Counted from the stretch's first letter, positions 1 through 11,271 are shown. The stretch: 64,000 nt of DNA from Salisapilia sapeloensis (GCA_023334545.1 JAADVB010000056.1:1-64000), one strand, 5' to 3'. Notes: generated by a model not told the origin, from the sequence alone. A program made the numbers and translations.

Positions 1-2300
1 AACATTATGTTTAAACTTTAGACATAAAATAACTATAACTACATATTATTTTAAAAAGCGACAATTACTTTACGTATAGCCTTGTTCTTTGTTTAAAACA
101 AAATAAAAATCCTATCAAGCTGGTCTAATGAGAAACATTTAAATATACTAAAACCATAGATAATAAAGCGAATTAATATTTCTAAATTGTATTTAAGTAC
201 ACTTTAAATGCTATCAAAAAACAACGAAATTTATAAATTGACTTTCTGTTACAAAATACTTTTTTTTTTGACTATCTTAGTACTAAATAAATAAGTTCAT
301 GACTAACAAAGAAACAAATATAAATTGTATTTAAAGTAATGAAAAGATAAACGATTTACATAAATAAAAATTTAAAACTATGCTAGCTAACATATAATAA
401 CAAATATGCTAATTAGAACAATATAGAACACTTTTATAATGTATTATTAGTTTAAACCATAAACATTTTTAAAATTAATATTTATAAAGATAAATTGTTC
501 AATAAATGTACTTAAAAAACAATGCAAATTTATGCAGCATTTGGCTGTAAGTATTAAGCAAAATTTATAACATTGTTTTGTATTAATACATTACACTATA
601 AAAAAATTTGTATTAAAAGCATTTAAGTGTATGCCATATATATTTCTGTTGTCTAGTTGTAGCAGTTGTTGCAAAATTTTATGTAGCAAATATACAGAGT
701 TTGTTGTTCATATATAGTATTAAAGTCAAATATTGTAATAAATAGACTACAAATTTTTTATAGTACCGCATGTTTGCTTTTGATTTATATAAAGCAGTAT
801 TGGTTTTAAAAAAATGCTATAAAATTTATAATATTATAAAACCCTAAATTTATGAAGCATTGTTTACAAATTTGTAAAGTATTTATTACAACACAGCTTA
901 CATTGTGAGAGATGATACTTTTTATTTTGAAATCATTTTACAAAATAAGCAAAATATTTGTTTAAATATATATAACAATGATAGATGAATAAAGGTTGTT
1001 ATATTTTATTTATTTAAAATATTTTAGGCTGTTCGTTTACACATAAAAGGGCTTCATAAAATCATACAAATAATTTTCAAGCGATAATTTTAGTCTATGT
1101 TTGACAAATAAGTGGCTTGTATAAAATCTATAAGCTACAAATGCTCTAAAATAGTTATATTGTTTTTTGTTGTTAATAGGTGCCTTTTTATTGTATCAAA
1201 TTTTTATATAGATGACGCTTAAAGTCAAACATATTTATAATGTTTTGTAACTTAATTTTTTCTTAAGTGTGTATTAATAGATTTAATTATATTTGTACAC
1301 GTATAATAAATTTTACGTTGTTGATATTTAGCTCGATAAAAATGTATTAGTTTCTATTAATAAGAAGCTGTAGAAACAAGTAAGCAATATCAAGTTACTT
1401 ACAAGCAGAATAAATAAATGCTGCTATATCATTTGATATATTTTATTGTTTTAGTAATGTAAGTTATACAAAAAATTTGCTGTAATGTTAAATACAGAAC
1501 TGACACAAATATTATTTGTATATATAACATTTAGTGTCTGCATCTTTAAAATAATTTTATGTTAAAGATTTTTAATTTATATGCAAAGTTGACTGCAATT
1601 AAAGTACATATACTTTAAAAGTACTAACAAATACGACTTTGTAAATGTGTGCTGTTTTTGGTTGCAGTGTTTGACAAAATTGACATTTAAAAAGCCTTTA
1701 ATAAAACATAAAATAGAGTTAAAATACTCTTATGATATATAAATTTTAGTTTTTTTTCTTTTATTTTAATAAGCAGACAAACCTTTCGTTAATTTTTTTG
1801 TCTTTTTTTTAGCGTGAGTGTGCAACTTATTATGTTGTTTGCAAATTATACGTAGACACTCAAAAGAAAATTTTATTTATGTATTTAATGTTTTAAACGT
1901 TACTTAGAATAAAACTTTTGTGTCTTTTAACGCAAAGAACTTGAAGTGTACATTGTGATCTTGTCTTGGTTTATGTTGTAGACCTTCTAGAAAAGACAGG
2001 CACTGTATTACGTTGCTATTTTGCAAAAATTTTAGGATTGATGGTGTTTTGATGGGATGTTATCTACATGTTCTAGTAGTATGGGTCAAAGCTACTGTCC
2101 AATATTGGTGATAATGTCTGAGTAAATTTTACTAAAATATTCTGATACTCTAAATATGTTTGATTTATTTGTTGATGCTGATCACTTGTTATTAGCAAAG
2201 AATTATACAGACGACATATTATTTTGTTTTCGTAAATAGCTAGTCTTGATGCTGGTCAAACGACTAGATAGAATTTAGAATTTAGTGACGTTGTTGCTCA
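1..2300. other. AT-rich gene-free block
   Basis: The first 2.3 kb are much richer in A and T than the rest of the window (visibly around four fifths AT) and hold no long open frame on either strand. The text is dominated by short runs such as tttaaa, tataat and aaatttat without an obvious tandem period. Composition changes within about 100 bases before the stop of the ankyrin/WW gene at 2359. It could be an AT-rich isochore, a heavily mutated repeat, or flank of a centromeric or subtelomeric segment. I see no coding or RNA feature in it. Confidence 0.75.
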
Positions 2301-2358
2301 AAGCTCTCCCTGAACTGTTCTACTCTCTAAATGTTTGTATGTGTTGATTGCTCGACCA

Positions 2359-5298
2359 CTAGCTAATCTCAAAGAAGTTTCGGTTGCTCGACTTTTTGGT
2401 CTCACTTTCATGCAATATACCTTCGGTCTTGAGTACAATAAGCGATGGATGCCGCTGTTCAATTTTTTGGAACAGATTCACAAGGCTTGATTGGGTTTGG
2501 TCTTCACCTTTTGCCTCGGTGACGTTTTGTCCGATTAGCGGTGACGTAGAGTGCGGAGATGTCATAGGTAATAACGCGAAGATCGCCAGGAGTAGTTCGA
2601 ACTTTTCAAATGATATGACATCTGTGTGAGCTGTACCGCATATCCAGTTGACGGCCTCATAGAATCGATATGCTCTCGGTAGTTCCTTTTGCTCGGCAAT
2701 AGCAAACTCTCTGAGAAACTCGCTTAATCCATAGAAGCTTAAGATTTTAAGCTTTGGTTCTTGCGCAGAGTAATGTCGATGAAGTCTCTGAATCGAATTT
2801 CTATTGTTTGTTAGAAGCTCCATTGCTTTTGGCGATGCCTTTACCGCAGTCTCAACTTCTTTGCATGCTTTAATATCACCAATTAACAGTGATCCTAATT
2901 GTAAGCCGAGAGGGACGAGGTATGTTGTTAGAAACCACTCATCGTCATCACTTGAATTGTTACTTTGAGCAGTATGACGCTGGTCAACCATCTTTTCGCG
3001 AACTAGCTGCATTGCTACGTATAACTCGCTCACGCTTAGAGCTTGTCCTGTAGTTGACGCTCTTTGAGCCGTCATACCTCCCTTCTGCATCGCTTGAGCA
3101 AATATCATGTCGACGACATGAAGTCTCAGCCAAGGCTTCCGATTAGAAATGGAGCTTGTGTCCTTGCAAAGGTTAGCCTCATAAAGCATTTTACGGAATT
3201 GGCTCTTCATGAGGCCTTCTGTATACAAAGGGTCGATCATTGCAACGTAGTAGTTGAAAAAGCAGTTGCACAGACGTTTCTCAGGAGTTAGAACTTGCAC
3301 ATCTTGTACCCCGTGTAGCTTCAGGTACGTTGTCAGGAAAATTTCCAACGCTGGTTCATTTTCGCAAATCTCTTCAAATTTCTCGTCTACCTCCATGATT
3401 TCTGATTCCGCGAAGCCTATGTCGTTGTTACTAGATCTTCTTGCGTGTGAGAACTTCATCATCATCGACTGCTTTTTTTTCCGGATGAATGATGAGCGAG
3501 GTAGAATTTTATGAAGCTGCGCTTGCTCCTCTCGTTTCTTCATATTCCGACGCCTGTTGAGTAGCTCTTCCTTGTACCATTCCAGCGCTTGACGGTGCGC
3601 CTCCAGTTGCCTGTGCTTATCTGCTGCAAGTGCCTTCGCGAGGCTGCTCCGAGTGTCGTTCAATTCCTCCCACATCTTTGACGCAACTTGGGCAGTTCGA
3701 GCGCCGGAAGACGTTTGAAGTCGATGGATGATCTCCGGTTCTTCCCATTGCGTCTCTCCTGTCCTGGAGTTTTGGTAGTAAATTGCACGACTGGTGGGAT
3801 CCTGTACGGCAAACCACTCCGAGTCTCTGCCTGCAGCAACACACATCGTTTGACGTTTCTTCTTAACCCAAACGTACTCGTCATCATTTTGCACTTCTGG
3901 GATCGTATCATTCGTTTCTTGCGAATACGCCAGGCGTGCACTATGTGCGGACGCCTGTGAAAGCCTTTTGTCGTCAGCCTTGATGATGAACGACTCAGGA
4001 CGCTCCCATTGGCATTTGCCAGACAAGTTATTGTAATAGAAAGCAAGCTTACTCGTCGGATCCCAGCACTCGATCCAGCCACTCTTCATACCGGTGGCCA
4101 TACTAGTCACGTCATTGAACGTGCCATCTTCTGTCTGTAGATCACTCATCCAAGCATTTGCTGGCGCTTGCCAAGTCGTCGCCTTGGATGCTTCTTCCTC
4201 TGCAGCAGCAAGTACTTGTGCACATTCTTCATGTTTGTTATGTTGTGCGAGCATTTTGGCCGTGTGCTCGCTTCCGTTGGTGCTGTTCGGATCTGCTCCA
4301 TAGGCAAGTAGTATCCGCAAGGAGTGGATACTTCCATTGCACGCAGCCGCATGGATCGGTCGGTCGCCTCGCGAGTCCTCTTGTTCGAGCATCCAGGAGT
4401 TGCTCTGGTGGTTCCAATTGCAAAGGTATTCGACGCAAGCGTGTCGGTCTCGAGCACAGGAGACGAACAGTGGCGTTCGACCGAGTTGGTCGCCTTGGAG
4501 CAAGTCATCACCGAAGGACAGTAGCAGGTCGTAGCATTCGGGTGTAGCTGCTAAATGAGAAGGTTTAAAGCCCTTTGCGTTCCGAGCGTGTGGGTTTGCT
4601 CCGGCATTCAAGAGATACTCTAGACACTCGTGTCGTCCAAAAAAGCAGCAAGCGTGAACCGGCGTGTCCAGCTGGAAGTCCGGCAGGTCTCGCCACTCCT
4701 TCTTCCTATTGAGTAGGACGACGCAGCACTCGACTCTATTCGCTGCGCATGCGTAGAACAGTGGTGTCCGCTTCTTTTTATCTAGCTCTGGGTACTTGTC
4801 TACTTGCAGTTTCCGGAGAGCGACCTGTAGACACTCGATATGTCCTGCATAGGCAGCAGCATGTGGCACAGGTATGTCTTTGGACGTCTGACAGTTGGCG
4901 CAAGGGTATCCGGCAGTGGATTTAGACGGAATGTCGTGGAGTATGGTTGTAGATTTGCCTTCGGAAGGGATGGGTCGTAGTCGTCGAGGTTTCTTGGAGG
5001 ACGGAGACGCTTGTGTCGGCATGTCGTCTTTATCGACCAAGGAAGCGAGATGGGAATGCGACTCGATCTTGTACATCTGAGAGGAAGCTAGTTCGAGGGA
5101 CGTCGTTTCGTTCACCTCGCTCTCCTCGTCGCTTTCGTCTGTGACTTTGGCATCGATGAGCTGGTCGCACAGGAGCTGTTCGGTGGAAATGTCATGTGAT
5201 AGTCTATTGACAAGACTCTTCCTAGGTCTCGCCGGCGGGTCCTCACTAGAGCCGAGGGGACTGTTGTCTACGTAGACTCGAAAGGACCTCTTGGTCAT
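2359..5298 (-). CDS. Ankyrin-repeat protein with two WW domains
   Basis: A single-exon 979-residue protein. About five or six ankyrin repeats lie at residues 135-370 (motifs such as TPLFYACA, HECLEYLLNAGANP, RPIHAAACNGS). Two WW domains follow: one near 405-437 (starts GWIECWDP, ends CQWERPESF) and one near 490-522 (starts EWFAVQDP, ends TQWEEPEII), each with the two spaced tryptophans and the YY core. After them comes a long basic, probably helical segment (530-620) and a C-terminal region I do not recognise. WW domains bind proline-rich ligands and ankyrin repeats are protein-binding scaffolds, so this is likely a cytosolic adaptor, with partner unknown. The start is the first ATG of the frame. 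The 5' end lies 367 bases from the stop of the next minus-strand gene. Confidence 0.85.
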   Translation of the reverse strand: MTKRSFRVYVDNSPLGSSEDPPARPRKSLVNRLSHDISTEQLLCDQLIDAKVTDESDEESEVNETTSLELASSQMYKIESHSHLASLVDKDDMPTQASPSSKKPRRLRPIPSEGKSTTILHDIPSKSTAGYPCANCQTSKDIPVPHAAAYAGHIECLQVALRKLQVDKYPELDKKKRTPLFYACAANRVECCVVLLNRKKEWRDLPDFQLDTPVHACCFFGRHECLEYLLNAGANPHARNAKGFKPSHLAATPECYDLLLSFGDDLLQGDQLGRTPLFVSCARDRHACVEYLCNWNHQSNSWMLEQEDSRGDRPIHAAACNGSIHSLRILLAYGADPNSTNGSEHTAKMLAQHNKHEECAQVLAAAEEEASKATTWQAPANAWMSDLQTEDGTFNDVTSMATGMKSGWIECWDPTSKLAFYYNNLSGKCQWERPESFIIKADDKRLSQASAHSARLAYSQETNDTIPEVQNDDEYVWVKKKRQTMCVAAGRDSEWFAVQDPTSRAIYYQNSRTGETQWEEPEIIHRLQTSSGARTAQVASKMWEELNDTRSSLAKALAADKHRQLEAHRQALEWYKEELLNRRRNMKKREEQAQLHKILPRSSFIRKKKQSMMMKFSHARRSSNNDIGFAESEIMEVDEKFEEICENEPALEIFLTTYLKLHGVQDVQVLTPEKRLCNCFFNYYVAMIDPLYTEGLMKSQFRKMLYEANLCKDTSSISNRKPWLRLHVVDMIFAQAMQKGGMTAQRASTTGQALSVSELYVAMQLVREKMVDQRHTAQSNNSSDDDEWFLTTYLVPLGLQLGSLLIGDIKACKEVETAVKASPKAMELLTNNRNSIQRLHRHYSAQEPKLKILSFYGLSEFLREFAIAEQKELPRAYRFYEAVNWICGTAHTDVISFEKFELLLAIFALLPMTSPHSTSPLIGQNVTEAKGEDQTQSSLVNLFQKIEQRHPSLIVLKTEGILHESETKKSSNRNFFEIS

Positions 5299-5350
5299 AT
5301 TGCAGAGTACGGGAGACGTTTCAGAAGGAACTAAATTAGATGTATTTGAC

Positions 5351-6931
5351 TTAGGAGGAAGAAGGTGTGGTGCTATCGAGTAATTCAGATGACTCGGCCG
5401 GACTCTTGCCTACTTGTTCACCTTTTTCCTCTGTTTCACTCTTGTCACTAGCGCCTCCAGCTGGGACGTCCTGCTCTTGGCTTTCTTCCTTGGCCTCTTC
5501 CTGCCGCTGGTCTCGAGAGAACAAGCCTCGACCGTCGACAGCTCTGCGGACGAGAGACGCCACAAAGGAAGTGGTGGACCACTTGGGAGGCTTGTCTTCC
5601 TCCCGACTCTCCTCCTCCATCTCTGTCTGTGCGTTTGTGGGCGAGTAAAAGACCTCGTCGCTGGAGGAAGAGGATGAGCTGTGTCTCTCTCCAGCCTCCA
5701 GGTCCACTTCCTCCAGCTCTGCCTCTTCCTCTACGTCCTCTCTATCCTCCTTCTCTTCCTCCACTTGACTAGTCTCTTCGTCGTCAATCACAAACGTCGG
5801 GGCTCTGGCGTTGGCAAACATCATGGGCGTCGGCGTGTCCTCTGCGCCAGACGAGTTGTCCGTCGAGTGGACGTTGGAAGCGGAGGCTGTCCGCTTGAAC
5901 CTCCCTCGTCCGGAGGCGTCGGCTCTCTGGAGCATGTACTCCTGGTAGCTCGGCATAAAGTTGTGGTAGGCGTCGGCCAGGATGTCCGAGAGACTGAGCA
6001 CCTCCTTCATGTTCTTGAGGACCTCCGAGTCTGGCATCCGATCTAGATTCTGTTTCTTGAACTGCGACGCGTTGAAGGCCAAGAGGTGGACTAGTGCGAA
6101 GGGGACCATTTCGACGCACAGGACGAGGTCTTTCCATGCGAAGCTCTGTTCGTCCGAGATGTGCGGGATCAAGTCGATGAGTCCACTCTGCCAGAAGGTA
6201 AGGAAGATGACGATTTTGACGGCGAAGAACTTAAGGACGGGGGAGAAGGGCTGGAGGATGTGCTTGGTGGCAAAGTAGAAGAGCCAGAGGCCGTAGAGCG
6301 CGAGGGAGTACGAGATGTTGTAGACGACGGTGAGGAAGAGCTGGTAGGCAAAGGACTCGTACTGGCCGCACACGAGCATGATGAGCGACAGGACGGCAAA
6401 GACGGGTTTGATCAGGACAAACTGGATGGTGGCGCGTTTGCAGTTGCGCAGGAGCCGGCCGTCGCGACCGATGGGCGTGAGGCACTTGTTGAGCGGCCAG
6501 GCGTGCGTGATGTCCGGCTCACCCTGCATCTTGAGGACGCAGACGGACTCTCCGCCAGCAAAGGACAGGACGAGCGCCAGGAAAGAGTAGACGACGAAGG
6601 CTTCGTAGATGTCTCGAATCGTGTCAAAGTAGAGCGCTTGGTGGACGAACTTGAGGCTGAGGAAGGAGCCGAGGGCGTAGACTGGAACGACAACCAGGAT
6701 GCGCACGATGTATCTCTGCAGTTGCGGGCGAGAGTAGTGCTGGAGGTGCTGATAGATGTTGAGAATACTGAGGAGAGAGGCGATGACGACGCATGCAAAG
6801 GCCAAGAGGAGGCTCTGTCCTCGATTGGTCTCGACCCAGGCGAGTGGGATGCCCAGCAGCTCTCCGGAGCCAGTAGCGTTTCCATCGTCCAATTTGGTTG
6901 CGTTCACGTGGAGACCTTTGGCAGCGTCCAT
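5351..6931 (-). CDS. TMEM184/OSTalpha-family (DUF300) membrane protein
   Basis: 526 residues, one exon, starting at ATG 6931. The first 300 residues hold about seven hydrophobic segments. They match the organic solute transporter alpha / TMEM184 / LAZ1 fold, with hallmarks such as SILNIYQHLQHYSRPQLQRYIVR (shown by pieces NIYQHL and QRYIVR), the GGE motif in FAGGESVCVLK, and RDGRLLRNCKRATIQFVLIKP. The last 200 residues are a hydrophilic acidic tail rich in Glu, Ser and Asp, probably cytosolic. Family members sit in endomembranes or the plasma membrane and are linked to vacuolar trafficking or solute transport; the substrate is not predictable. It is divergent from the PX-AGC kinase gene, with about 740 bases between starts. 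The long opposite-strand frame at 6161-7024 is an antisense shadow. Confidence 0.85.
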   Translation of the reverse strand: MDAAKGLHVNATKLDDGNATGSGELLGIPLAWVETNRGQSLLLAFACVVIASLLSILNIYQHLQHYSRPQLQRYIVRILVVVPVYALGSFLSLKFVHQALYFDTIRDIYEAFVVYSFLALVLSFAGGESVCVLKMQGEPDITHAWPLNKCLTPIGRDGRLLRNCKRATIQFVLIKPVFAVLSLIMLVCGQYESFAYQLFLTVVYNISYSLALYGLWLFYFATKHILQPFSPVLKFFAVKIVIFLTFWQSGLIDLIPHISDEQSFAWKDLVLCVEMVPFALVHLLAFNASQFKKQNLDRMPDSEVLKNMKEVLSLSDILADAYHNFMPSYQEYMLQRADASGRGRFKRTASASNVHSTDNSSGAEDTPTPMMFANARAPTFVIDDEETSQVEEEKEDREDVEEEAELEEVDLEAGERHSSSSSSSDEVFYSPTNAQTEMEEESREEDKPPKWSTTSFVASLVRRAVDGRGLFSRDQRQEEAKEESQEQDVPAGGASDKSETEEKGEQVGKSPAESSELLDSTTPSSS

Positions 6932-7674
6932 GTCGCTTGGGGGGAGCGAAGGAACTGGCGCGGCATACAGACGGGAAGAGAGTGGGACGGTACCAAATGT
7001 GTACTAGGTCTCGTTCGAGGTTGAAAAGATGCAGATTCTATTTCGAGTACTGTCAAGGGGTAGACGCCTCTTGATACCGACATGACGCTAGGTGGAGACA
7101 AGAGTATTCGACCAGAGCACTGCACGTCGCCTCTGACGAGAGAGAGAGGGCGTGGGAGGCTGCTACCCAAGGCTACGAGGACGAGCGACCGGCGATCGAC
7201 TGGGTTCGGAAGCGACTCTGTCGTCCCGCAGTTGCGTGTCCGAGACGAAGCGCGTCCGATCGAAGAAGATAAGGCGGAAGAAAAGGTGCTCTTCCAATTT
7301 GACCTTTGGTGCAAGACGAGCAAGCGCGCCCCGCTCGTCGACGCAATCTGTCGTGGCGTTAGTAACCAGCTCGCCCACCCTGCGTTCGTCCCGACACGCT
7401 CGACGTCGCCGCGTCTGCCGTCTTCTTCCGTGTAGCCATGTTTCGCAATTCCAAATTAATACACGCCATCTTTCATCTTGGGAGGTACATGTAGCATCAG
7501 AAAGAGTATGTCTACGGAAGCAGGAGGGCGTGGGCAGACGACCGGATTAGTCATCAGAAGCGAATGGTCCGTCTCAGATAACCTTTATCTTGTATCGGAC
7601 TTACACCGGCCAAGAGAGTGGAGAATGACTGGAGAAATGCCGTCAGTTCTCCATTCCCAGGCGAAGGAGCAAGC
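6932..7674. promoter_or_regulatory. Divergent intergenic region (TMEM184-like / PX kinase)
   Basis: About 740 bases separate the two divergent start codons. Several short frames occur on both strands, but none has family similarity that I recognise and they overlap in conflicting frames, so I treat the stretch as 5' UTRs and promoters. No convincing binding site stands out. Confidence 0.4.
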
Positions 7675-9651
7675 ATGGGCCCGATGCTCAACGTGCTTGT
7701 CACTGGCTTTGGACTGGTGCATGCACCTCCGCAGCCCGACTGGATTGTGCGTTTCAGAATTCGCTTGATACAAGTAGACGGTTGGAGAATAATGTATACA
7801 TACTAGGCCTTCTTCCTGTCCGTTCAGCGTGGTGGCAATCAGACATGGACGGTCTACCGTCCGTACGATGCCTTCCAGCGACTGAGCAACCAGGTACATT
7901 GATCTCAAAGCATTTGCAATGCATGGCTACAGTCGATGACGAGTACCTCGTAGCTTTCGATGATCTACGGACACAACGTCCCGACGTGCCCACCCAACAT
8001 GACCGACCTGCGCTTCCCTGAAAGCGTCGAAAAGGCGCGCATGGACCTGTCGATGTGGGTTATGCAGCTCATGCGGCAGCCAGCCGTGTCGCAGTCCCAC
8101 GTCTTCCTCGACTTTGTCAGCGCCGACGCCAACGTCCGTCTCTTTTGATTCAGCAGTCGCATCGTCCGACTAACGTTGTATGCGCAGGTCCCTCCGCCAG
8201 GTCTCCAGCAAGGCAGCGACTCGACCAGTCCGGCTGGCAATCGAGAGAGCATCGGCGACTTAGACGTACGCTCCTCCTCCTTCCTCACCTTGAAGAGCTA
8301 CTGACCTGTGGACAGATGGACGAGATGTTCGATTCGGCGCCGGACGACGACGCCAGCCACGATGTAGACGACGACGTACGTATCTCTTGTTTCAACATGT
8401 ACTTATAGGAACTAAGGTCGGATCAGACTGGTCGCCTGCCGCCTGCGTCGTCTCTGAGACAAGGCGCGCAGCCCTTCCACCCGACGTCATCCCAGTTCGG
8501 CTCGAACGAGAGTCTGGACACGCCTCAGAAGAAGGAAAAGGTCCACCTGGAGGACTTTGCCATGATCAAGGTGATCGGCAAAGGCAGCTTTGGCAAGGTC
8601 CTGCTCGTCCGCAAGCGAGACACTGGCCTGACGTACGCCATGAAAGTGCTGCGGAAGGAGAACATTATCAAGCGCAACCAGGTGGAGCACACGCGGACAG
8701 AGCGGCAGGTGCTGGGCGTCGTCCGCCACCCCTTCATCGTCGGCCTCAACTACGCCTTCCAGACGTCCGAGAAGCTCTACTTTGTGCTCGACTACTGCGC
8801 CGGCGGAGAGCTCTTTTTCCACCTGGGAAAGGTGCAGCGCTTCCCGGAGCACCGAGCCAGATTCTACGCCGCCGAGATCGCCCTCGCTTTGGAATACATC
8901 CACAGTCTGGACATTATCTACCGAGACCTCAAGCCAGAGAACGTCTTGCTCGACGAGAACGGGCACATTCGGCTGACGGACTTTGGGCTGAGCAAAGAGG
9001 GCATCGGCGGAAACTTCACTGGCGCAACGTCCTTCTGCGGCACTCCAGAGTATCTCGCACCAGAGATCCTCGATCGAAGAGGCCACGGCCGGGCGGTCGA
9101 CTTTTGGTCTCTCGTACGTTTGCTTATTTATTTTTTGTTATCTAGATCGAGGTCTAAGGGTGTGCTAGGGTGCGTTGCTCTACGAGATGCTGACGGGTCT
9201 CCCGCCCTTCTACAGCCGCGACCGAGACAAGCTGTTCGACAAGATCCGAAGAGGCCACCTGACCTTCCCCAAGTACCTGTCTCCGAACGCCAAGGACGTC
9301 CTAGAGCGACTGCTGGAGCGAGACCCGACCAAGCGCCTCGGCTCCGGGCCGCAGGACGCGTCCGAGATTAAGCAGCATCCGTTCTTCAGCGACATCGACT
9401 GGGAGGAGCTGGCGGCAGGGAGACTGCTGCCTCCGTGGCGCCCGACGTTCACTGGCGCGCTCGACACGTCCCAGTTCGACCGCGAGTTCACCGAGATGCC
9501 AGTGAACAGTCCCGAGGGAGGTGTGATTCGAGGCCGCAAAGTGGCTGCTCGACCGACCGGCCAGCCATCCGGAGACCTCTTCCAAGGGTTTACGTATACG
9601 GAAGAGAACTCTTTTCTCTCGGAAGCGACGTTCGGGATGGACGATTTATGA
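7675..9651 (+). CDS. PX-domain AGC protein kinase (SGK3-like architecture)
   Basis: Seven exons rebuilt by reading: 7675-7773, 7807-7893, 7954-8133, 8188-8265, 8316-8375, 8409-9113, 9169-9651, giving 563 residues. All introns are GT..AG and 33-60 bp. Exons 1-3 encode a PX domain (core [12 protein letters not shown], end [10 protein letters not shown]) that should bind phosphoinositides. A linker leads to the kinase domain from about residue 217: glycine loop GKGSFGKV (224-231), AMK lysine, catalytic YRDLKPEN (339-346), DFG (359-361), activation loop [10 protein letters not shown]. The AGC tail ends with the hydrophobic motif FQGFTYT, so phosphorylation by a PDK1-type kinase is expected. The likely role is a phosphoinositide-recruited Ser/Thr kinase on endosomes. 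Exon 1 begins at the first ATG of a frame that continues into PX sequence; an additional upstream exon cannot be excluded. Confidence 0.85.
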
Positions 9652-9729
9652 GTGGCACAGGCAGACGCGTGTACCAGTAGGACGTTTTGTTGGACAAGAA
9701 TACAAGGGGTTTTTTGTTGCGAAAAGCTT

Positions 9730-11271
9730 TCATGTTGATTCGATGTGCAGCCACTCGGAAGGCGCGAGGGACAGGAGAGTCTTGAGGGAGCTCTCGCGGC
9801 TGGCGTAGGCTTCCGGAGGGTTCTGCATTAGGTGGCGAGCGGCGTCAAGGACGTCTGGGGCGTTCCACAGGAGCATGCCGACGATCTCACTCCCACGAAG
9901 GTAGTAGACGACGCCGCGAGCGTACTTGCCGTCCTCGTCTAGCGTCTTCCGAGGCGTCCGAACCCAGACGCCGACCGTCCGGAGACTAGAGTCGATCTCG
10001 CCGATGCCCTGCATGGTCACGTGGAGGCCATCCATGCGGCTGCAAAAGATGGGCTGGTGCCGGTACACCTGCAGCTGCTTGCGTCCGTCTGCGCGACTCG
10101 CGACCATGTTCCGGCCGGCGACGATGCCAGAGTTGAGCGCGGCGTCGAAGCGGTCGACTCGTCGGCGGCCGAGGCGAGGGTCAAAGTACGTGGCGGCGTT
10201 CCCGGCGACAAAGAGACCTGACAAGGCTTCGAGCTGGGCGTTGACACAGATGCCTCGCGTGCGTTCGTCGACCTCGAGGCAAGAGTCTCGGCCGAGCCGG
10301 AGGTTGGGGTCCGTGTGGGTGGAGGCGAGGACGGCGTAGTCGGCGGACAGACGCTCCTGTCTGCCGTGCACGAGCGCCTGCATCTGGATGACGCCGGGAG
10401 ACTCGGAGTCTTCCTGCAGACTCGTGATCAAGTGGTTCGGGACGAGCTCGACGCCGACAGACTCGAGTCTCCGGCCGACTTCCGACGCGAGGTAAGGAGG
10501 GAGGTATCTGCTCATAGGAGCGCTTTCGACGCATGCTAGTTGCGTCTTGAGATGGCTGTTACGAGCGTCTGTCGCGATGGCAGAAGCGACTTCGGAGCCC
10601 AAGAAACCGGCACCGAGGACCAGGACGGACGAGACGTCAGGACGAGTGTGGAGAGTATCTAGCTGTTCGAAGTCACGGACGGTCGTGCATTTGTTGACAC
10701 GGTCTTTTAAGGCATACGAGAGACGTTCTCTGTCGAGGACGTAGAAATGGCGAGGTCGGCCGGAAGAAGCGATGAGGCAAGTGTCGTACTCGATGGTCGT
10801 ACCGTCACTTAGGTGGACCGTGTGCTGTTCAGCGTCAAAACGAAGCGTCTGTTTGTTTAAAAGGAGCGTCACGACACTACTGTCTTGGGCGGAATCCCAC
10901 GAGCCTGAGAGATGACGGCGCCATTCGTTATACGTCGCTCGAAGCGACTCGGAGGTGGATGGAACGTCATTGGACGATGAAGATTGGGTGTCTACTCGAG
11001 GCTTTACGGGTTCATCGCTTAGAATCAAAATATCTGGATCCGGAGACGGATCGTCCTGCCGAATCGCCTCGATCGCCGCCAGCGCCGTCGTCCCGGACCC
11101 GATGATTACGTAGTCATGGTGCTTTCGCTGTTGCTGTCGACGCGTGAATCGGCGCGCTAGCTGCGGAGGCTGTACTCCTGGCTCGTTCTGGGACAAGGGG
11201 AGGGCGTAGGAAGCTGCAGCAGCACCGAGGACGAGAGCGAGCGGTCGAAGGCTCGACGTTCGACGGAACAT
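9730..11271 (-). CDS. AIF-type FAD/NAD(P) oxidoreductase, mitochondrial
   Basis: The open frame extends to 11322, but I prefer the ATG at 11271: the protein then starts MFRRTSSLRPLALVLG, a basic hydrophobic leader typical of mitochondrial import, giving 513 residues. FAD-binding dinucleotide fold: DYVIIGSGTTALAA. NAD(P)-binding fold: VLVLGAGFLGSEVASA. The C-terminal part (GNAATYFDP, LGRRRVDRFDAALNSG, GIGEIDSSLRTVGVW) matches the apoptosis-inducing factor family, in which the H/LGRRRVxxxDxA element follows the second FAD contact. AIF proteins are flavin NADH oxidoreductases of the intermembrane space that help respiratory-chain assembly. It converges with the PX kinase, with 78 bases between stop codons. 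Confidence 0.85.
   Translation of the reverse strand: MFRRTSSLRPLALVLGAAAASYALPLSQNEPGVQPPQLARRFTRRQQQRKHHDYVIIGSGTTALAAIEAIRQDDPSPDPDILILSDEPVKPRVDTQSSSSNDVPSTSESLRATYNEWRRHLSGSWDSAQDSSVVTLLLNKQTLRFDAEQHTVHLSDGTTIEYDTCLIASSGRPRHFYVLDRERLSYALKDRVNKCTTVRDFEQLDTLHTRPDVSSVLVLGAGFLGSEVASAIATDARNSHLKTQLACVESAPMSRYLPPYLASEVGRRLESVGVELVPNHLITSLQEDSESPGVIQMQALVHGRQERLSADYAVLASTHTDPNLRLGRDSCLEVDERTRGICVNAQLEALSGLFVAGNAATYFDPRLGRRRVDRFDAALNSGIVAGRNMVASRADGRKQLQVYRHQPIFCSRMDGLHVTMQGIGEIDSSLRTVGVWVRTPRKTLDEDGKYARGVVYYLRGSEIVGMLLWNAPDVLDAARHLMQNPPEAYASRESSLKTLLSLAPSEWLHIEST

Noticed and set aside
1-2300. CRISPR-like or tandem-repeat array in the AT-rich block
   Set aside because: No regular direct repeats with spacers occur; similarity between lines is due to base composition.
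6161-7024. 287-codon plus-strand frame opposite the TMEM184-like gene
   Set aside because: Asp/Glu/Val-rich shadow of hydrophobic codons of the real membrane protein.
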